A stretch of 6,025 nt of DNA from Lysinibacillus sp. (GCA_012735355.1 JAAYHP010000144.1:1-6025), one strand, 5' to 3'. Shown: positions 1 to 5,701, numbered from the stretch's first letter. The notes: generated by a model not told the origin, from the letters alone. Translations and numbers: made by a program.

Positions 1-107
1 ACAATTTCTGCTAACGGTAACAAATCATGTTCCGTTCCACCAGTACCGTGTAAAAGTAACAATACGGGCTTTTCAGGATTTGTACCTTGTTTAAAAATAT
101 GTTGCAT
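1..107 (-). CDS. mhqD: MhqD-type carboxylesterase/hydrolase, N-terminal part (runs off the window)
   Basis: Only the first 35 codons are inside the window. The peptide opens MQHIFKQG, then a hydrophobic beta strand (VLLLL, residues 15-19) and HGTGG (20-24), the oxyanion-hole motif of alpha/beta hydrolases, followed by EHDLLPLAE. This matches the start of the B. subtilis MhqD (YodD) family of small esterases. The nucleophile Ser and the catalytic Asp and His lie outside the window. The ATG is set by an AGGAGAG ribosome binding site at 114-120, six bases upstream. The gene starts 17 bases after the dioxygenase stop, so the two form an mhqE-mhqD operon, as in B. subtilis, where mhqED belongs to the MhqR regulon induced by catechol and 2-methylhydroquinone. 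The family call is secure; the exact substrate is unknown. Confidence 0.8.
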   Translation of the reverse strand, partial: MQHIFKQGTNPEKPVLLLLHGTGGTEHDLLPLAEI

Positions 108-124
108 TCTATTCTCTCCTAACA

Positions 125-532
125 TTATTCATATGTTTTTTCAATTAATTGATATTGCTGGTCATCAAAGTCAACGAAAGGCAATATTTTTTTACCGAAT
201 TGCTCTTTAATTCCAGAGTTTTTTACACCGAGTCGGTTAAAGCGTTTTAGCCAATATTCTAACGCCGCATCATTCGGCACACGGAAAGAAGTTTTCGCAA
301 TTTCATTTGTACCGTGTACGCCTTTTGGAATCCCAGGGAAGTCAAAAAAGGTCATATCCGTACCTGGGCTACCTACATCGTCTGTGAAATATAAGTGATA
401 TGTTTGGATATCATCTTGGTTCACCGTTTTCTTCACTAATCGTAAACCTAGCGTGTAAGTAAAAAATTCATATATTTTTTCAGCACTGCTCGTAATGGCA
501 GTTACGTGATGTAATCCTTTTAATTCTTTCAT
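125..532 (-). CDS. mhqE: Half-length ring-cleaving dioxygenase: MhqE/MhqA family, single VOC domain
   Basis: The 135-residue protein matches the first vicinal-oxygen-chelate (glyoxalase-fold) domain of the hydroquinone-type extradiol dioxygenases MhqA/MhqE/MhqO. Visible markers are LHHVTAI at 7-13, LGLRLVKKTVNQDD at about 28-41, YHLYF near 45-49, and GSPGTDMTFF near 54-63. The family is normally about 310 residues, with two such domains. Here the reading frame stops at the end of domain one, and mhqD starts 17 bases later, so no remnant of domain two fits. In the related PcpA, iron is bound by His11, His227 and Glu276. Only the first ligand (His9 here) is present, so ordinary activity as a single chain is doubtful. 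The start is supported by AGGAGG at 540-545, seven bases upstream. It may be a truncated gene, or a dimerising or binding protein. It should respond to quinones through the upstream MhqR box. Confidence 0.75.
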   Translation of the reverse strand: MKELKGLHHVTAITSSAEKIYEFFTYTLGLRLVKKTVNQDDIQTYHLYFTDDVGSPGTDMTFFDFPGIPKGVHGTNEIAKTSFRVPNDAALEYWLKRFNRLGVKNSGIKEQFGKKILPFVDFDDQQYQLIEKTYE

Positions 533-551
533 TTTATATCCTCCTTGAAAT

Positions 552-569
552 TATCTCGAATTCGAGATA
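552..569. promoter_or_regulatory. MhqR-type operator (18-bp perfect palindrome)
   Basis: TATCTCGAATTCGAGATA is a perfect 18-bp palindrome. From memory, it equals the consensus published for MhqR boxes in B. subtilis (tATCTcgaAtTCgAGATa). MhqR is a MarR-family repressor that releases mhqA, mhqED, mhqNOP and an azoreductase gene under quinone stress. The site lies six bases upstream of the mhqE Shine-Dalgarno sequence. It would therefore block the start site of a close promoter or act as a roadblock to one further upstream. The repressor gene is not in the window. Confidence 0.85.
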
Positions 570-584
570 TAACTTTTAAAAAAT

Positions 585-606
585 TAGATAGTTCGCTCAC
601 TATCTA
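585..606. promoter_or_regulatory. Inverted repeat, putative second operator
   Basis: TAGATAG (585-591) and CTATCTA (600-606) are perfect inverted arms around an 8-base spacer, TTCGCTCA. No T-run follows on the minus strand, so a terminator is unlikely. The arm length and spacing are typical of sites for dimeric MarR- or TetR-family repressors. The sequence differs from the MhqR box 15 bases away, so a different regulator is possible. The function is inferred from symmetry and position only. Confidence 0.45.
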
Positions 607-637
607 TATTTTGTTTACCTTTTTCATTGTTATACTC

Positions 638-677
638 AAAAAAATATCTCAAATTAAAATTATTTTAATTTGAGATA
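638..677 (-). terminator. 16-bp stem plus T7 tract: probable thi operon terminator, possibly also an operator
   Basis: The arms at 645-660 and 662-677 are exact inverted repeats of 16 bp with one base between them. On the minus strand the stem is followed directly by seven Ts (638-644). It lies about 50 bases beyond the thiF stop, which fits an intrinsic terminator, although the stem is almost all A/T except at its base. The stem ends are TATCTC and GAGATA, the same half-sites as the MhqR box at 552-569, and the repeat abuts a good -10 box at 678-683. It could therefore also bind a repressor at the mhqE start site. Both readings are possible. Confidence 0.6.
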
Positions 678-706
678 ATCATACTATCCTTTTGTCATTC
701 CGTCAA
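678..706 (-). promoter_or_regulatory. Probable sigma-A promoter for mhqED
   Basis: On the minus strand, TTGACG (706-701) and TATGAT (683-678) are separated by 17 bases. Each matches the vegetative consensus at five of six positions. It points toward mhqE. The predicted start site, near 670, falls inside the 645-677 palindrome. This is the best promoter in the thiF-mhqE gap; no better one was found nearer the MhqR box. Confidence 0.55.
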
Positions 707-727
707 CAACTTTGTTTCATTTATTCT

Positions 728-1738
728 TTATGCGCCTATATATCGTTGATAAATGGCTTTTGCCCTTTCCTCTTCCTTCGTCCCATGTATAAATGCCCGG
801 CCGTCTTTGAAAAGTACGACTTGAACACCGTCCACTTGAAAGGAAATTAAATATGGATTCTCTTTTAATTCACCAACTACTGGTTTCAATCTATTTCTAA
901 TGGAAGATAATGAAATTTCTTGTTTTTGCTGTGGCCGTATTTGCACTGTATTTCTTCCACATAAAACAGCCGTTTTCAATCCATTTTCCATCGACAAATA
1001 AGGATATGTAGGATTTTCCCCACAAGATGGGCAACTCGATTTCTTTAGTGATGACACATTAACGATGGAATGTTCCCGTTTCCAAACATCAAAGGATACT
1101 AATTGTTCTGACACTTCTCCACTCACTAAATACTTCAATGCTTCCGCTACTTGGAATGAAGCAACCATTTGCACCGCGGGACTAATAACACCGACCGTAT
1201 CGCAAGTCATTCCATCTGAAGGAATCGTCTCAAGTAAACAATGTAAACACGGACCTTTTTTCGGAAGAATGGAAACGCTCATACCATAACTTCTCACAAC
1301 CGCTCCATGAATCCACGGTATGTTGTATTTCATCGCTAAATCATTGATGAAAAATCTCGTTTCAAAATTATCCGTACCATCAATAATAAGATCGACGCCA
1401 TTCATCATCCCTTCAAGTTCAATCGAAAAATCACCTACTACCCCTTCAACTGAAATACTTGAATTCATTCTTTCTAAATGATTTTTCGCAGCGATTGCTT
1501 TCGGAAGCTTTAACTTGGCATCCTCTTCTGTATACAGTTGCTGGCGACCGAGATTTGACCAATCGACATAATCCCGGTCAATGATGGTGATTTTCCCGAT
1601 TCCAGCTCGGGCTAACATTTCTGCACTAGCGCATCCTAAGGCTCCTGCTCCGACGATGAATACGTGACTTGACAACAACTTTTTTTGTCCTTCTTCACCA
1701 ATAGGCGCAAATAACACTTGGCGTGAATAACGCTCCAT
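728..1738 (-). CDS. thiF: ThiF, sulfur-carrier protein ThiS adenylyltransferase
   Basis: This E1-like enzyme uses ATP to adenylate the C-terminal glycine of ThiS so that sulfur can be loaded for thiazole synthesis in the cytoplasm. The 336-residue protein shows the ThiF/MoeB fold: nucleotide-binding GAGALG (30-35), IIDRD (52-56), NLGRQQLY (62-69) and DGTDNF (120-125). Cys164/Cys167 (CLHC) and Cys236/Cys239 (CPSC) form the structural zinc site. Cys179, in MTCDTVGV, lies where the family has its conserved reactive Cys. About 85 residues follow the zinc site, as in Bacillus-type ThiF. MoeB is the main alternative, but linkage to thiS and thiG settles the call. The start overlaps the thiG stop by one base (TAATG). 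The nearest purine-rich site, GGAAGG at 1751-1756, is 12 bases away, so translation is probably coupled to thiG. It is the last gene of the operon; no thiD follows. Confidence 0.93.
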   Translation of the reverse strand: MERYSRQVLFAPIGEEGQKKLLSSHVFIVGAGALGCASAEMLARAGIGKITIIDRDYVDWSNLGRQQLYTEEDAKLKLPKAIAAKNHLERMNSSISVEGVVGDFSIELEGMMNGVDLIIDGTDNFETRFFINDLAMKYNIPWIHGAVVRSYGMSVSILPKKGPCLHCLLETIPSDGMTCDTVGVISPAVQMVASFQVAEALKYLVSGEVSEQLVSFDVWKREHSIVNVSSLKKSSCPSCGENPTYPYLSMENGLKTAVLCGRNTVQIRPQQKQEISLSSIRNRLKPVVGELKENPYLISFQVDGVQVVLFKDGRAFIHGTKEEERAKAIYQRYIGA

Positions 1739-2502
1739 TACGTGAACATTCCTTCCATCGGACTGCTCGCTTCTGCATATCTCTTTTTTGGAATACGTCC
1801 CGCTTCAAAGCCAAGTCTTCCCGCTTCAATGGCTAACTTCATTGCTTTTGCCATCTTCACCGGATCTTTTGCACCGGACACCGCAGTATTTAATAACACC
1901 CCATCTGCCCCTAACTCCATCGCCATTGCAGCGTCTGCCGGTGAGCCGATTCCTGCATCGACAATAACCGGAACACTTGATTGCTCGATAATTAATGATA
2001 GATTCAAAGGATTTACAATGCCTTGCCCGGAACCAATCGGAGAAGCTCCCGGCATAATCGCATGAACACCTAACTCCTCAAGGCGCTTTGCCAGCACGAC
2101 ATCATCGGAAGTGTAAGGCAGCACAATAAATCCTTCTTCCAGTAACATTTCAGATGCTCTTAACGTTTCCACTGGATCCGGGAGGACCCTTTTATCGTCT
2201 CCTATAATTTCTACTTTCACCATATCGCATAAGCCGGAAGCCTTTGCTAGCTTCGCGATTCTTACCGCCTCTTCCGCTGTTTTAGCACCAGCCGTATTCG
2301 GTAAAAGAGTATATTTTGACACATCAAGCATTTCTAAAAAATTCGGTTGGTTCGGTTCAAAAATGTTCATTCTTCTTACAGCAAAAGTTAAAATTTCTGC
2401 TTCTGATATTTCCACTGCTTCTTTTTGGATTTCAAAAGATGGATACTTTCCTGTCCCTAACAATAATCTAGAACGGAAAACTTTATCTGCAATTTTTAAC
2501 AT
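1738..2502 (-). CDS. thiG: ThiG, thiazole synthase
   Basis: ThiG condenses 1-deoxy-D-xylulose 5-phosphate, dehydroglycine and sulfur from ThiS thiocarboxylate to make the thiamin thiazole phosphate. The sequence is a full-length TIM barrel, with [10 protein letters not shown] near the start, [50 protein letters not shown] and [11 protein letters not shown]. From the start used here, the Lys that forms the imine with the sugar phosphate is Lys96, and Glu98 follows, matching B. subtilis numbering as I recall it. Two in-frame ATGs are available, at 2508 and 2502. AGGAGG at 2512-2517 is 9 bases from the second but only 3 from the first, and the B. subtilis protein begins at the second. The 2508 start would give a 4-base ATGA overlap with thiS and 256 residues. 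No damage is seen. Confidence 0.95.
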   Translation of the reverse strand: MLKIADKVFRSRLLLGTGKYPSFEIQKEAVEISEAEILTFAVRRMNIFEPNQPNFLEMLDVSKYTLLPNTAGAKTAEEAVRIAKLAKASGLCDMVKVEIIGDDKRVLPDPVETLRASEMLLEEGFIVLPYTSDDVVLAKRLEELGVHAIMPGASPIGSGQGIVNPLNLSLIIEQSSVPVIVDAGIGSPADAAMAMELGADGVLLNTAVSGAKDPVKMAKAMKLAIEAGRLGFEAGRIPKKRYAEASSPMEGMFT

Positions 2503-2504
2503 CT

Positions 2505-2714
2505 TCATCCCCCTCCTACGAAATGAACGATTTCGATTTTATCGCCATCATGAAATGGCTGATTGCTATATTGTTCTTTTGCAACAATTTCACCATTTTG
2601 TTCAACAACAACAATTCTTTCATGCAACTCAAAAAACTTTAGTAAATCTTCAACATTTTGAACACTTTCATCCACTTCCGTCTGTTGACCGTTAATATGA
2701 AGTTTCACATACAT
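2505..2714 (-). CDS. thiS: ThiS, sulfur-carrier protein
   Basis: This 69-residue protein has the ubiquitin-like beta-grasp layout and ends in EIVHFVGGG. The terminal Gly-Gly is adenylated by ThiF and converted to a thiocarboxylate that donates sulfur to ThiG. Motifs typical of ThiS are the N-terminal strand VKLHING (3-9), VEDLL (21-25), [11 protein letters not shown] (34-44) and [14 protein letters not shown] (56-69). A purine-rich AAGGAAGGGG (2715-2724) lies directly before the ATG. That spacing is short, and a GTG two codons downstream (2708) is an alternative start. The gene lies 26 bases after tenI, and its last codons carry the thiG ribosome binding site. Confidence 0.93.
   Translation of the reverse strand: MYVKLHINGQQTEVDESVQNVEDLLKFFELHERIVVVEQNGEIVAKEQYSNQPFHDGDKIEIVHFVGGG
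2512..2517 (-). promoter_or_regulatory. Ribosome binding site of thiG
   Basis: AGGAGG on the minus strand, inside the last codons of thiS. Its distance is 3 bases to the ATG at 2508 and 9 to the ATG at 2502, which favours the shorter thiG form. Confidence 0.7.
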
Positions 2715-2740
2715 CCCCTTCCTTATATTTCATAATTTCT

Positions 2741-3340
2741 TCATTCCCCTAACATCTTGCTTTTTAGCAATTTTGCATCTCTCGCTGGGTCTATAGATGA
2801 AAAAATATAGGACATCACCGCAATACCTTTTACGTTTGTTTCTAACACTTTTTCCATATTGTCTAGGGTGATTCCTCCAATTGCGATAACAGGCACCGTC
2901 ATTTCTTGAACAATGTCTTCAAGTAAAACAACTCCCTTACCAGGAAGTCCCTTCTTACTATTTGTTTCAAACACATTGCCAAAGAAACAATAGTCTGCCC
3001 CCGCCTCCTTAGCAATGAATGCTTCCTCTAAAGAATGAACGCTTACGCCTACCCTCATATTCGGGAAACGACTTTTCACTTTATTAACAGGTAGACCGGA
3101 TATAGGAAGATGGACATTCTCTATTCCTGTAATTAACGCAACATCTAGTCGGTCGTTTATTACAAGTTTCCTTTTCCTTACGCCCTTTTCCAAAAGGAGT
3201 TCAACAAGATAAACAATGTCCCTAGCCGTTTTATTTTTCTCTCGTATATGAATGTAATCAACAATATCGGATACGGATAAAATAATCTCAGCTAATTTCT
3301 CAATGGGCTTCTTCCCATCAGTTACAGCATGTAACTCCAC
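2741..3340 (-). CDS. tenI: TenI, thiazole tautomerase (ThiE-like fold)
   Basis: TenI aromatises the ThiG product to thiazole carboxylate phosphate. The 199-residue protein closely follows B. subtilis TenI: MELHAVTD start, VDYIHIRE (27-34), KRKLVIND (57-64), SVHSLEEA (100-107), ADYCFFGNVFET (115-126), KKGLPGKGV (129-137) and PVIAIGGIT (150-158). It is closer to TenI than to thiamin-phosphate synthase ThiE. Residue 122 is Asn, where B. subtilis TenI has His122, reported as important for the tautomerase. The start is taken as GTG at 3340, because AAAGGA (3349-3354) sits 8 bases upstream and the product then begins exactly like known TenI. Upstream in-frame starts (ATG 3349, GTG 3367) lack a ribosome binding site. 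It is the first gene of the thi operon; tenA and thiO are absent here. Confidence 0.88.
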   Translation of the reverse strand: MELHAVTDGKKPIEKLAEIILSVSDIVDYIHIREKNKTARDIVYLVELLLEKGVRKRKLVINDRLDVALITGIENVHLPISGLPVNKVKSRFPNMRVGVSVHSLEEAFIAKEAGADYCFFGNVFETNSKKGLPGKGVVLLEDIVQEMTVPVIAIGGITLDNMEKVLETNVKGIAVMSYIFSSIDPARDAKLLKSKMLGE

Positions 3341-3348
3341 TGCGATCA

Positions 3349-3354
3349 TCCTTT
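3349..3354 (-). promoter_or_regulatory. Ribosome binding site that fixes the tenI GTG start
   Basis: AAAGGA on the minus strand, 8 bases before the GTG at 3340. No comparable site precedes the longer in-frame starts, where the terminator T-run lies directly upstream. Confidence 0.6.
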
Positions 3355-3367
3355 CATTCAGAAGCAC

Positions 3368-3396
3368 AAAAAAGCCACTTCAAGACTGAAGTGGCT
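3368..3396 (-). terminator. Intrinsic terminator: expression platform of the TPP riboswitch
   Basis: On the minus strand, GCCACTTCA (3395-3387) pairs with TGAAGTGGC (3382-3374) around a four-base loop, followed by six Ts (3373-3368). It lies between the aptamer and tenI. Its 5' arm can pair instead with GAAGTGG in the aptamer's 3' end (3441-3447), and AAGTA just before the arm (3400-3396) can pair with TACTT (3438-3434). This gives about 12 bp of antiterminator. The layout predicts that TPP binding causes termination. Confidence 0.9.
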
Positions 3397-3437
3397 ACTT
3401 ATACCATTAAAAATTAAAGCATATTAATACTTTAAGT

Positions 3438-3527
3438 AAACCACTTCCCTTCGCTAGCATTACCTAGTGCAGGTTCAAAGGGTTGAGGCAATACCTCTCT
3501 CAGCTTTAAATAAAGCACCCCTAGTGT
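3438..3527 (-). promoter_or_regulatory. TPP riboswitch aptamer (THI element)
   Basis: Read on the minus strand, the conserved THI-box blocks occur in order: ACTAGGGGTGC (about 3525-3515), GCTGAGAGAGG (near 3504-3494), CCCTTTGAACCTG (3482-3470), and a 3' block ending GCGAAGGGAAGTGG (down to 3441). The CACT of the first block and AGTG of the last close helix P1. It senses thiamin pyrophosphate and lies directly upstream of a terminator and tenI-thiS-thiG-thiF, so it should repress the whole operon when TPP is plentiful. Confidence 0.96.
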
Positions 3528-3551
3528 TTCTTTAATATGAAATTACAATTA

Positions 3552-3579
3552 ATTTTACATGAACTCAGAAAATTATCAA
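3552..3579 (-). promoter_or_regulatory. Probable sigma-A promoter of the thi operon
   Basis: On the minus strand, TTGATA (3579-3574) and TAAAAT (3557-3552) each match the vegetative consensus at five of six positions, with a 16-base spacer. The start site would fall near 3545, about 18 bases before the aptamer, as expected for a riboswitch leader. Confidence 0.6.
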
Positions 3580-3584
3580 TAGTG

Positions 3585-3621
3585 AAAAAGAAAAAGGCTT
3601 TCAAGTGCTTTTGCACGAAGC
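3585..3621 (-). terminator. Intrinsic terminator of lytH
   Basis: Twelve bases after the lytH stop, the minus strand reads GCTTCGTGC, AAAA, then GCACTTGAAAGC. This is an imperfect hairpin (GTGC with GCAC, TTC with GAA, GC with GC, plus two small bulges), followed by a T-rich tail TTTTTCTTTTT. It separates lytH from the thi operon promoter. Confidence 0.65.
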
Positions 3622-3633
3622 TATCTTACGTAG

Positions 3634-4620
3634 TTATTGACTTTTTTTCGTCTCTTTTTCCCATTGAAGGAGAGAAGGATATGGATCAAAGGCCCATTCC
3701 GTACGTCCATTAAATTTATACATTCCATAATGAAGATGAGGTGGGAATTTTCCGCTCGTCCCTTCTTTTCCGTATCCCGAACTACCAACACCGCCAATGA
3801 TTTGTCCTGGCTCAACGATATCGCCAACTTTTAAATCTTTGTTGAAGTAGGCTAAATGAGCATAATAATGATACGTATTATGGTTATCCCGAATTCCAAT
3901 TCGCCATCCTCCAAATTGGTTCCATCCCATTACTTCAACAACACCATAAGATGTGGAAAGTACAGGTGTGCCATAACCTGCAAAAATATCTGTTCCTTCA
4001 TGAATTCGTCTTCCGCCCAATCCCCTGCTAGCGCCCCACGTTCCTATATAGCTATAATTGTAGCCTCGAACTGGGAGGGGAAAAACATGCTTATCTAAAT
4101 TTGTCGTATTAAAATGTTTATATAGAGTTTTAATGGTCATAATTTGATTAATAATTTTTTCATCTTTGTAATATTCCCATAACGCCGTCTTAAAATCCTC
4201 TTCTGAAGGGCCAAATTCGCTAAAGAAATTTACCATCGTTACTAAAATATCTTGATCGTCATGGCGATCCGCTTTCCCATCACCATTCCCATCAAGCCCT
4301 CTACCTCCAAAATATTCAATAGAAAATGGCGAAGTATCTTCTACGTTAGGATTTAATTCACCTGCCCAAAATTCATGGGAAAATTGAATAGCGATAGTAC
4401 TATCCCGTTTCGGAATATCTTTCCTTACATCTTGTATATTCCGTTCATATTGATCTACTGCCGCTAAACGATACCATGGAACAATGTGGTTTTGGTAACT
4501 TTTGTATAAAGACATACGTTTATGATGTATATCTTCCATTGATTCATTAGCGAATGTAGTGGAAGGGAAATGTACCCATAATAAGAGAATAAAGAGAATA
4601 GTAAATATTTTTCGAGCCAA
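3634..4620 (-). CDS. lytH: LytH-like secreted M23 metallopeptidase (spore cortex endopeptidase)
   Basis: From a TTG start the protein has 328 residues, close to B. subtilis LytH (YunA), which cuts L-Ala-D-Glu bonds during spore cortex maturation. A basic ARK is followed by a hydrophobic run (5-18) and a likely signal peptidase site after TFA (Ala24). Residues about 45-170 form the family's N-terminal region: VPWYRLAAVDQYERN, then a Ca-binding-like DGNGDGKADRHD at 110-121. The M23 domain fills about 178-318: HEGTD (zinc ligands His207, Asp211), HYYAH (His255) and HLH (His295, and zinc ligand His297). The start is fixed by AGGAGG at 4628-4633, seven bases upstream. The frame stays open to 4740, but that extension lacks a ribosome binding site and would bury the signal peptide. 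Terminators on both sides make it monocistronic. In B. subtilis it is sporulation-specific; I found no convincing sporulation promoter. Confidence 0.87.
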   Translation of the reverse strand: MARKIFTILFILLLWVHFPSTTFANESMEDIHHKRMSLYKSYQNHIVPWYRLAAVDQYERNIQDVRKDIPKRDSTIAIQFSHEFWAGELNPNVEDTSPFSIEYFGGRGLDGNGDGKADRHDDQDILVTMVNFFSEFGPSEEDFKTALWEYYKDEKIINQIMTIKTLYKHFNTTNLDKHVFPLPVRGYNYSYIGTWGASRGLGGRRIHEGTDIFAGYGTPVLSTSYGVVEVMGWNQFGGWRIGIRDNHNTYHYYAHLAYFNKDLKVGDIVEPGQIIGGVGSSGYGKEGTSGKFPPHLHYGMYKFNGRTEWAFDPYPSLLQWEKETKKSQ

Positions 4621-4627
4621 ACCCAAT

Positions 4628-4633
4628 CCTCCT
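4628..4633 (-). promoter_or_regulatory. Ribosome binding site that fixes the lytH TTG start
   Basis: AGGAGG within AAAGGAGG on the minus strand, seven bases before the TTG at 4620. It is the only strong site in the 120 bases of open frame upstream and places the signal peptide at the N-terminus. Confidence 0.85.
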
Positions 4634-4792
4634 TTCTCCCATAGAATAACCGAAAATTGATAATCCATGAGTTTTTCTATATACATAATAATCCGATCAC
4701 TGGACAACCTATTTGATGCACTTTTTAATTTGTCCATCATAAGTATCTTTCACTATGGCTAAAATACACTCGGATTAATAAGGAAAATCAAA

Positions 4793-4825
4793 TAAAAAGT
4801 GCCTAACTCTTTAAGAGTTAAGCAC
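4793..4825 (-). terminator. Strong intrinsic terminator after the 64-residue gene
   Basis: On the minus strand GTGCTTAACTCTT (4825-4813) pairs over all 13 positions, with one G-U pair, with AAGAGTTAGGCAC (4811-4799). The innermost pairs must open to form a loop. TTTTT (4798-4794) follows. It ends the transcript of the permease remnant and the small gene and insulates lytH. Confidence 0.88.
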
Positions 4826-4840
4826 AAAGTAAAAGGGGAG

Positions 4841-5035
4841 TTATGCATGAAGTAGCTTTGTAACTACAAACTTTCTTGCATCCGGTGTAGTCAGCTGTAT
4901 TTCATCGTCACATTTTTCAAATTTCACAAAAGTACCATCTAAGTTTTCATATATTTTTTCAATTTTTAATCCCTTTTTAAAACATTCTTCAATTTTTTCC
5001 TTTTCCTTAAGAAATTGTTTATATTCCTCAGACAT
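4841..5035 (-). CDS. Small hypothetical protein (64 residues)
   Basis: I do not recognise a family. The N-terminal third is strongly charged and likely helical (EEYKQFLKEKEKIEE, 3-17). The rest alternates hydrophobic and polar residues in a beta-like pattern (IYENLDGTFVKFEK, 28-41; EIQLTTPDARKFVVTKLL, 45-62). There are two cysteines (18 and 42), no signal peptide and no membrane segment, so it is probably cytoplasmic. It is very likely a real gene: GAGGTGAT, matching the ribosomal anti-Shine-Dalgarno sequence, lies just before the ATG at about 5039-5046 and overlaps the stop of the upstream permease frame. Only nine bases separate the two, and a strong terminator follows. It was therefore probably part of the hydantoin-uptake operon and may outlive it as an orphan. 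No function can be assigned. Confidence 0.72.
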   Translation of the reverse strand: MSEEYKQFLKEKEKIEECFKKGLKIEKIYENLDGTFVKFEKCDDEIQLTTPDARKFVVTKLLHA

Positions 5036-5044
5036 TCAATCACC

Positions 5045-5701
5045 TCATTCCAAATTTTTCGATGGGATGACTTTTTCGTCTGCTTCCACCTGTTCGGTAC
5101 CTATAATTATATCCACATCGGCTTCCTTACCATCTATTATCCAATCTCTTCCCGCTGTAATACCTAAATACTTTGAATCGTCCGGATCTAAAATTTCAGC
5201 TTGTGGATACTTTTTAAACCACCAATATTTTGCTAGGACGTAATAAAGAATTGCTCCTACAATGAAACCAACAATGGATGAATAGGCTGGCAGTAAGTTT
5301 GCTATTAATCCCCCTACAATCCATGCAATCATACCAGCCAAGTTGATGCCTTTTGCATAGCGGTACTGACCGTCCATTTCATACAAATCTTTTACATTTA
5401 CTCTTCGTTTACGAAGGATATAATAATCTGCAAAAAGTACGCCGACAATGGAAGTTAAAATACCACCTATAATTAATAAAGCTTGGGTTAATACGTCAAA
5501 TAAATTCCACGGTTGCACTAAGGTTCCAATGATTCCCGCGATGACTACTCCGAACCAGAATGGCACTTTCGGCCCTCCGATATTGGAAAAAATCGTTGCA
5601 GCTGGTATAACATTTGCTGAAGTATTCGTTGACCATTGAGCGAGAATAATCATAAACAGCAATATAACTAGGATGAAACCGCTTTCAGCTTGACCATACA
5701 T
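5045..5701 (-). pseudogene. NCS1-family nucleobase/hydantoin/allantoin permease, 3' half only
   Basis: The frame encodes the C-terminal part of a nucleobase:cation symporter-1 permease. The family marker AQWSTNTSANVIPAATIFSN (residues 21-40 of the ATG form) is followed by PFWFGVVIAGIIGTL, FADYYILRKRRV and a polar tail. About five membrane segments remain (near 8-22, 47-63, 69-94, 121-137 and 140-160) of the usual twelve. Full-length members have about 490 residues; this form has 218, so the first half, which carries several substrate- and cation-binding helices, is missing. The 5' end is replaced by hydantoinase coding sequence in another frame. The frame opens with an in-frame TTG at 5716, but ATG 5701 is the better start because AAGGAG lies six bases upstream. 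A shortened protein could therefore still be made, but transport is unlikely. The substrate class is inferred from the hydantoinase neighbour. Confidence 0.82.

Noticed and set aside
125..532. Reading the small VOC protein as an ordinary single-domain glyoxalase or bleomycin-resistance protein
   Set aside because: The LHHVTAI, LRLVKKTVNQDD and SPGTDMTFF motifs are those of the two-domain MhqA/MhqE dioxygenases, and the mhqD neighbour and MhqR box agree.
1065..1289. Open frame of 74 codons on the plus strand inside thiF
   Set aside because: It is antisense to well-conserved thiF, has no ribosome binding site and no recognisable product. The same applies to the plus-strand frames at 1742-2065, 2363-2695, 3637-3834, 3856-4098, 5448-5639 and 5831-6016.
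3341..3367. Longer tenI start at GTG 3367 or ATG 3349
   Set aside because: The terminator T-run or the ribosome binding site itself lies directly before these codons. Known TenI proteins begin at the residue encoded by GTG 3340.
3621..3827. Minus-strand frame of 68 codons overlapping the end of lytH
   Set aside because: It lies in another frame of the conserved M23 domain and runs into the terminator; a shadow.
4655..4670. Sporulation (sigma-K-like) promoter: CATGGATTA on the minus strand upstream of lytH
   Set aside because: It differs from CATANNNTA at one position, but no matching -35 element lies at the right distance. lytH is expected to be sporulation-controlled, so this may be worth a transcript check, but it is too weak to annotate.
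4740..4798. TTGATT-N17-TGTATT as a vegetative promoter for lytH
   Set aside because: Each box matches the consensus at only four of six positions; chance level in A/T-rich DNA.
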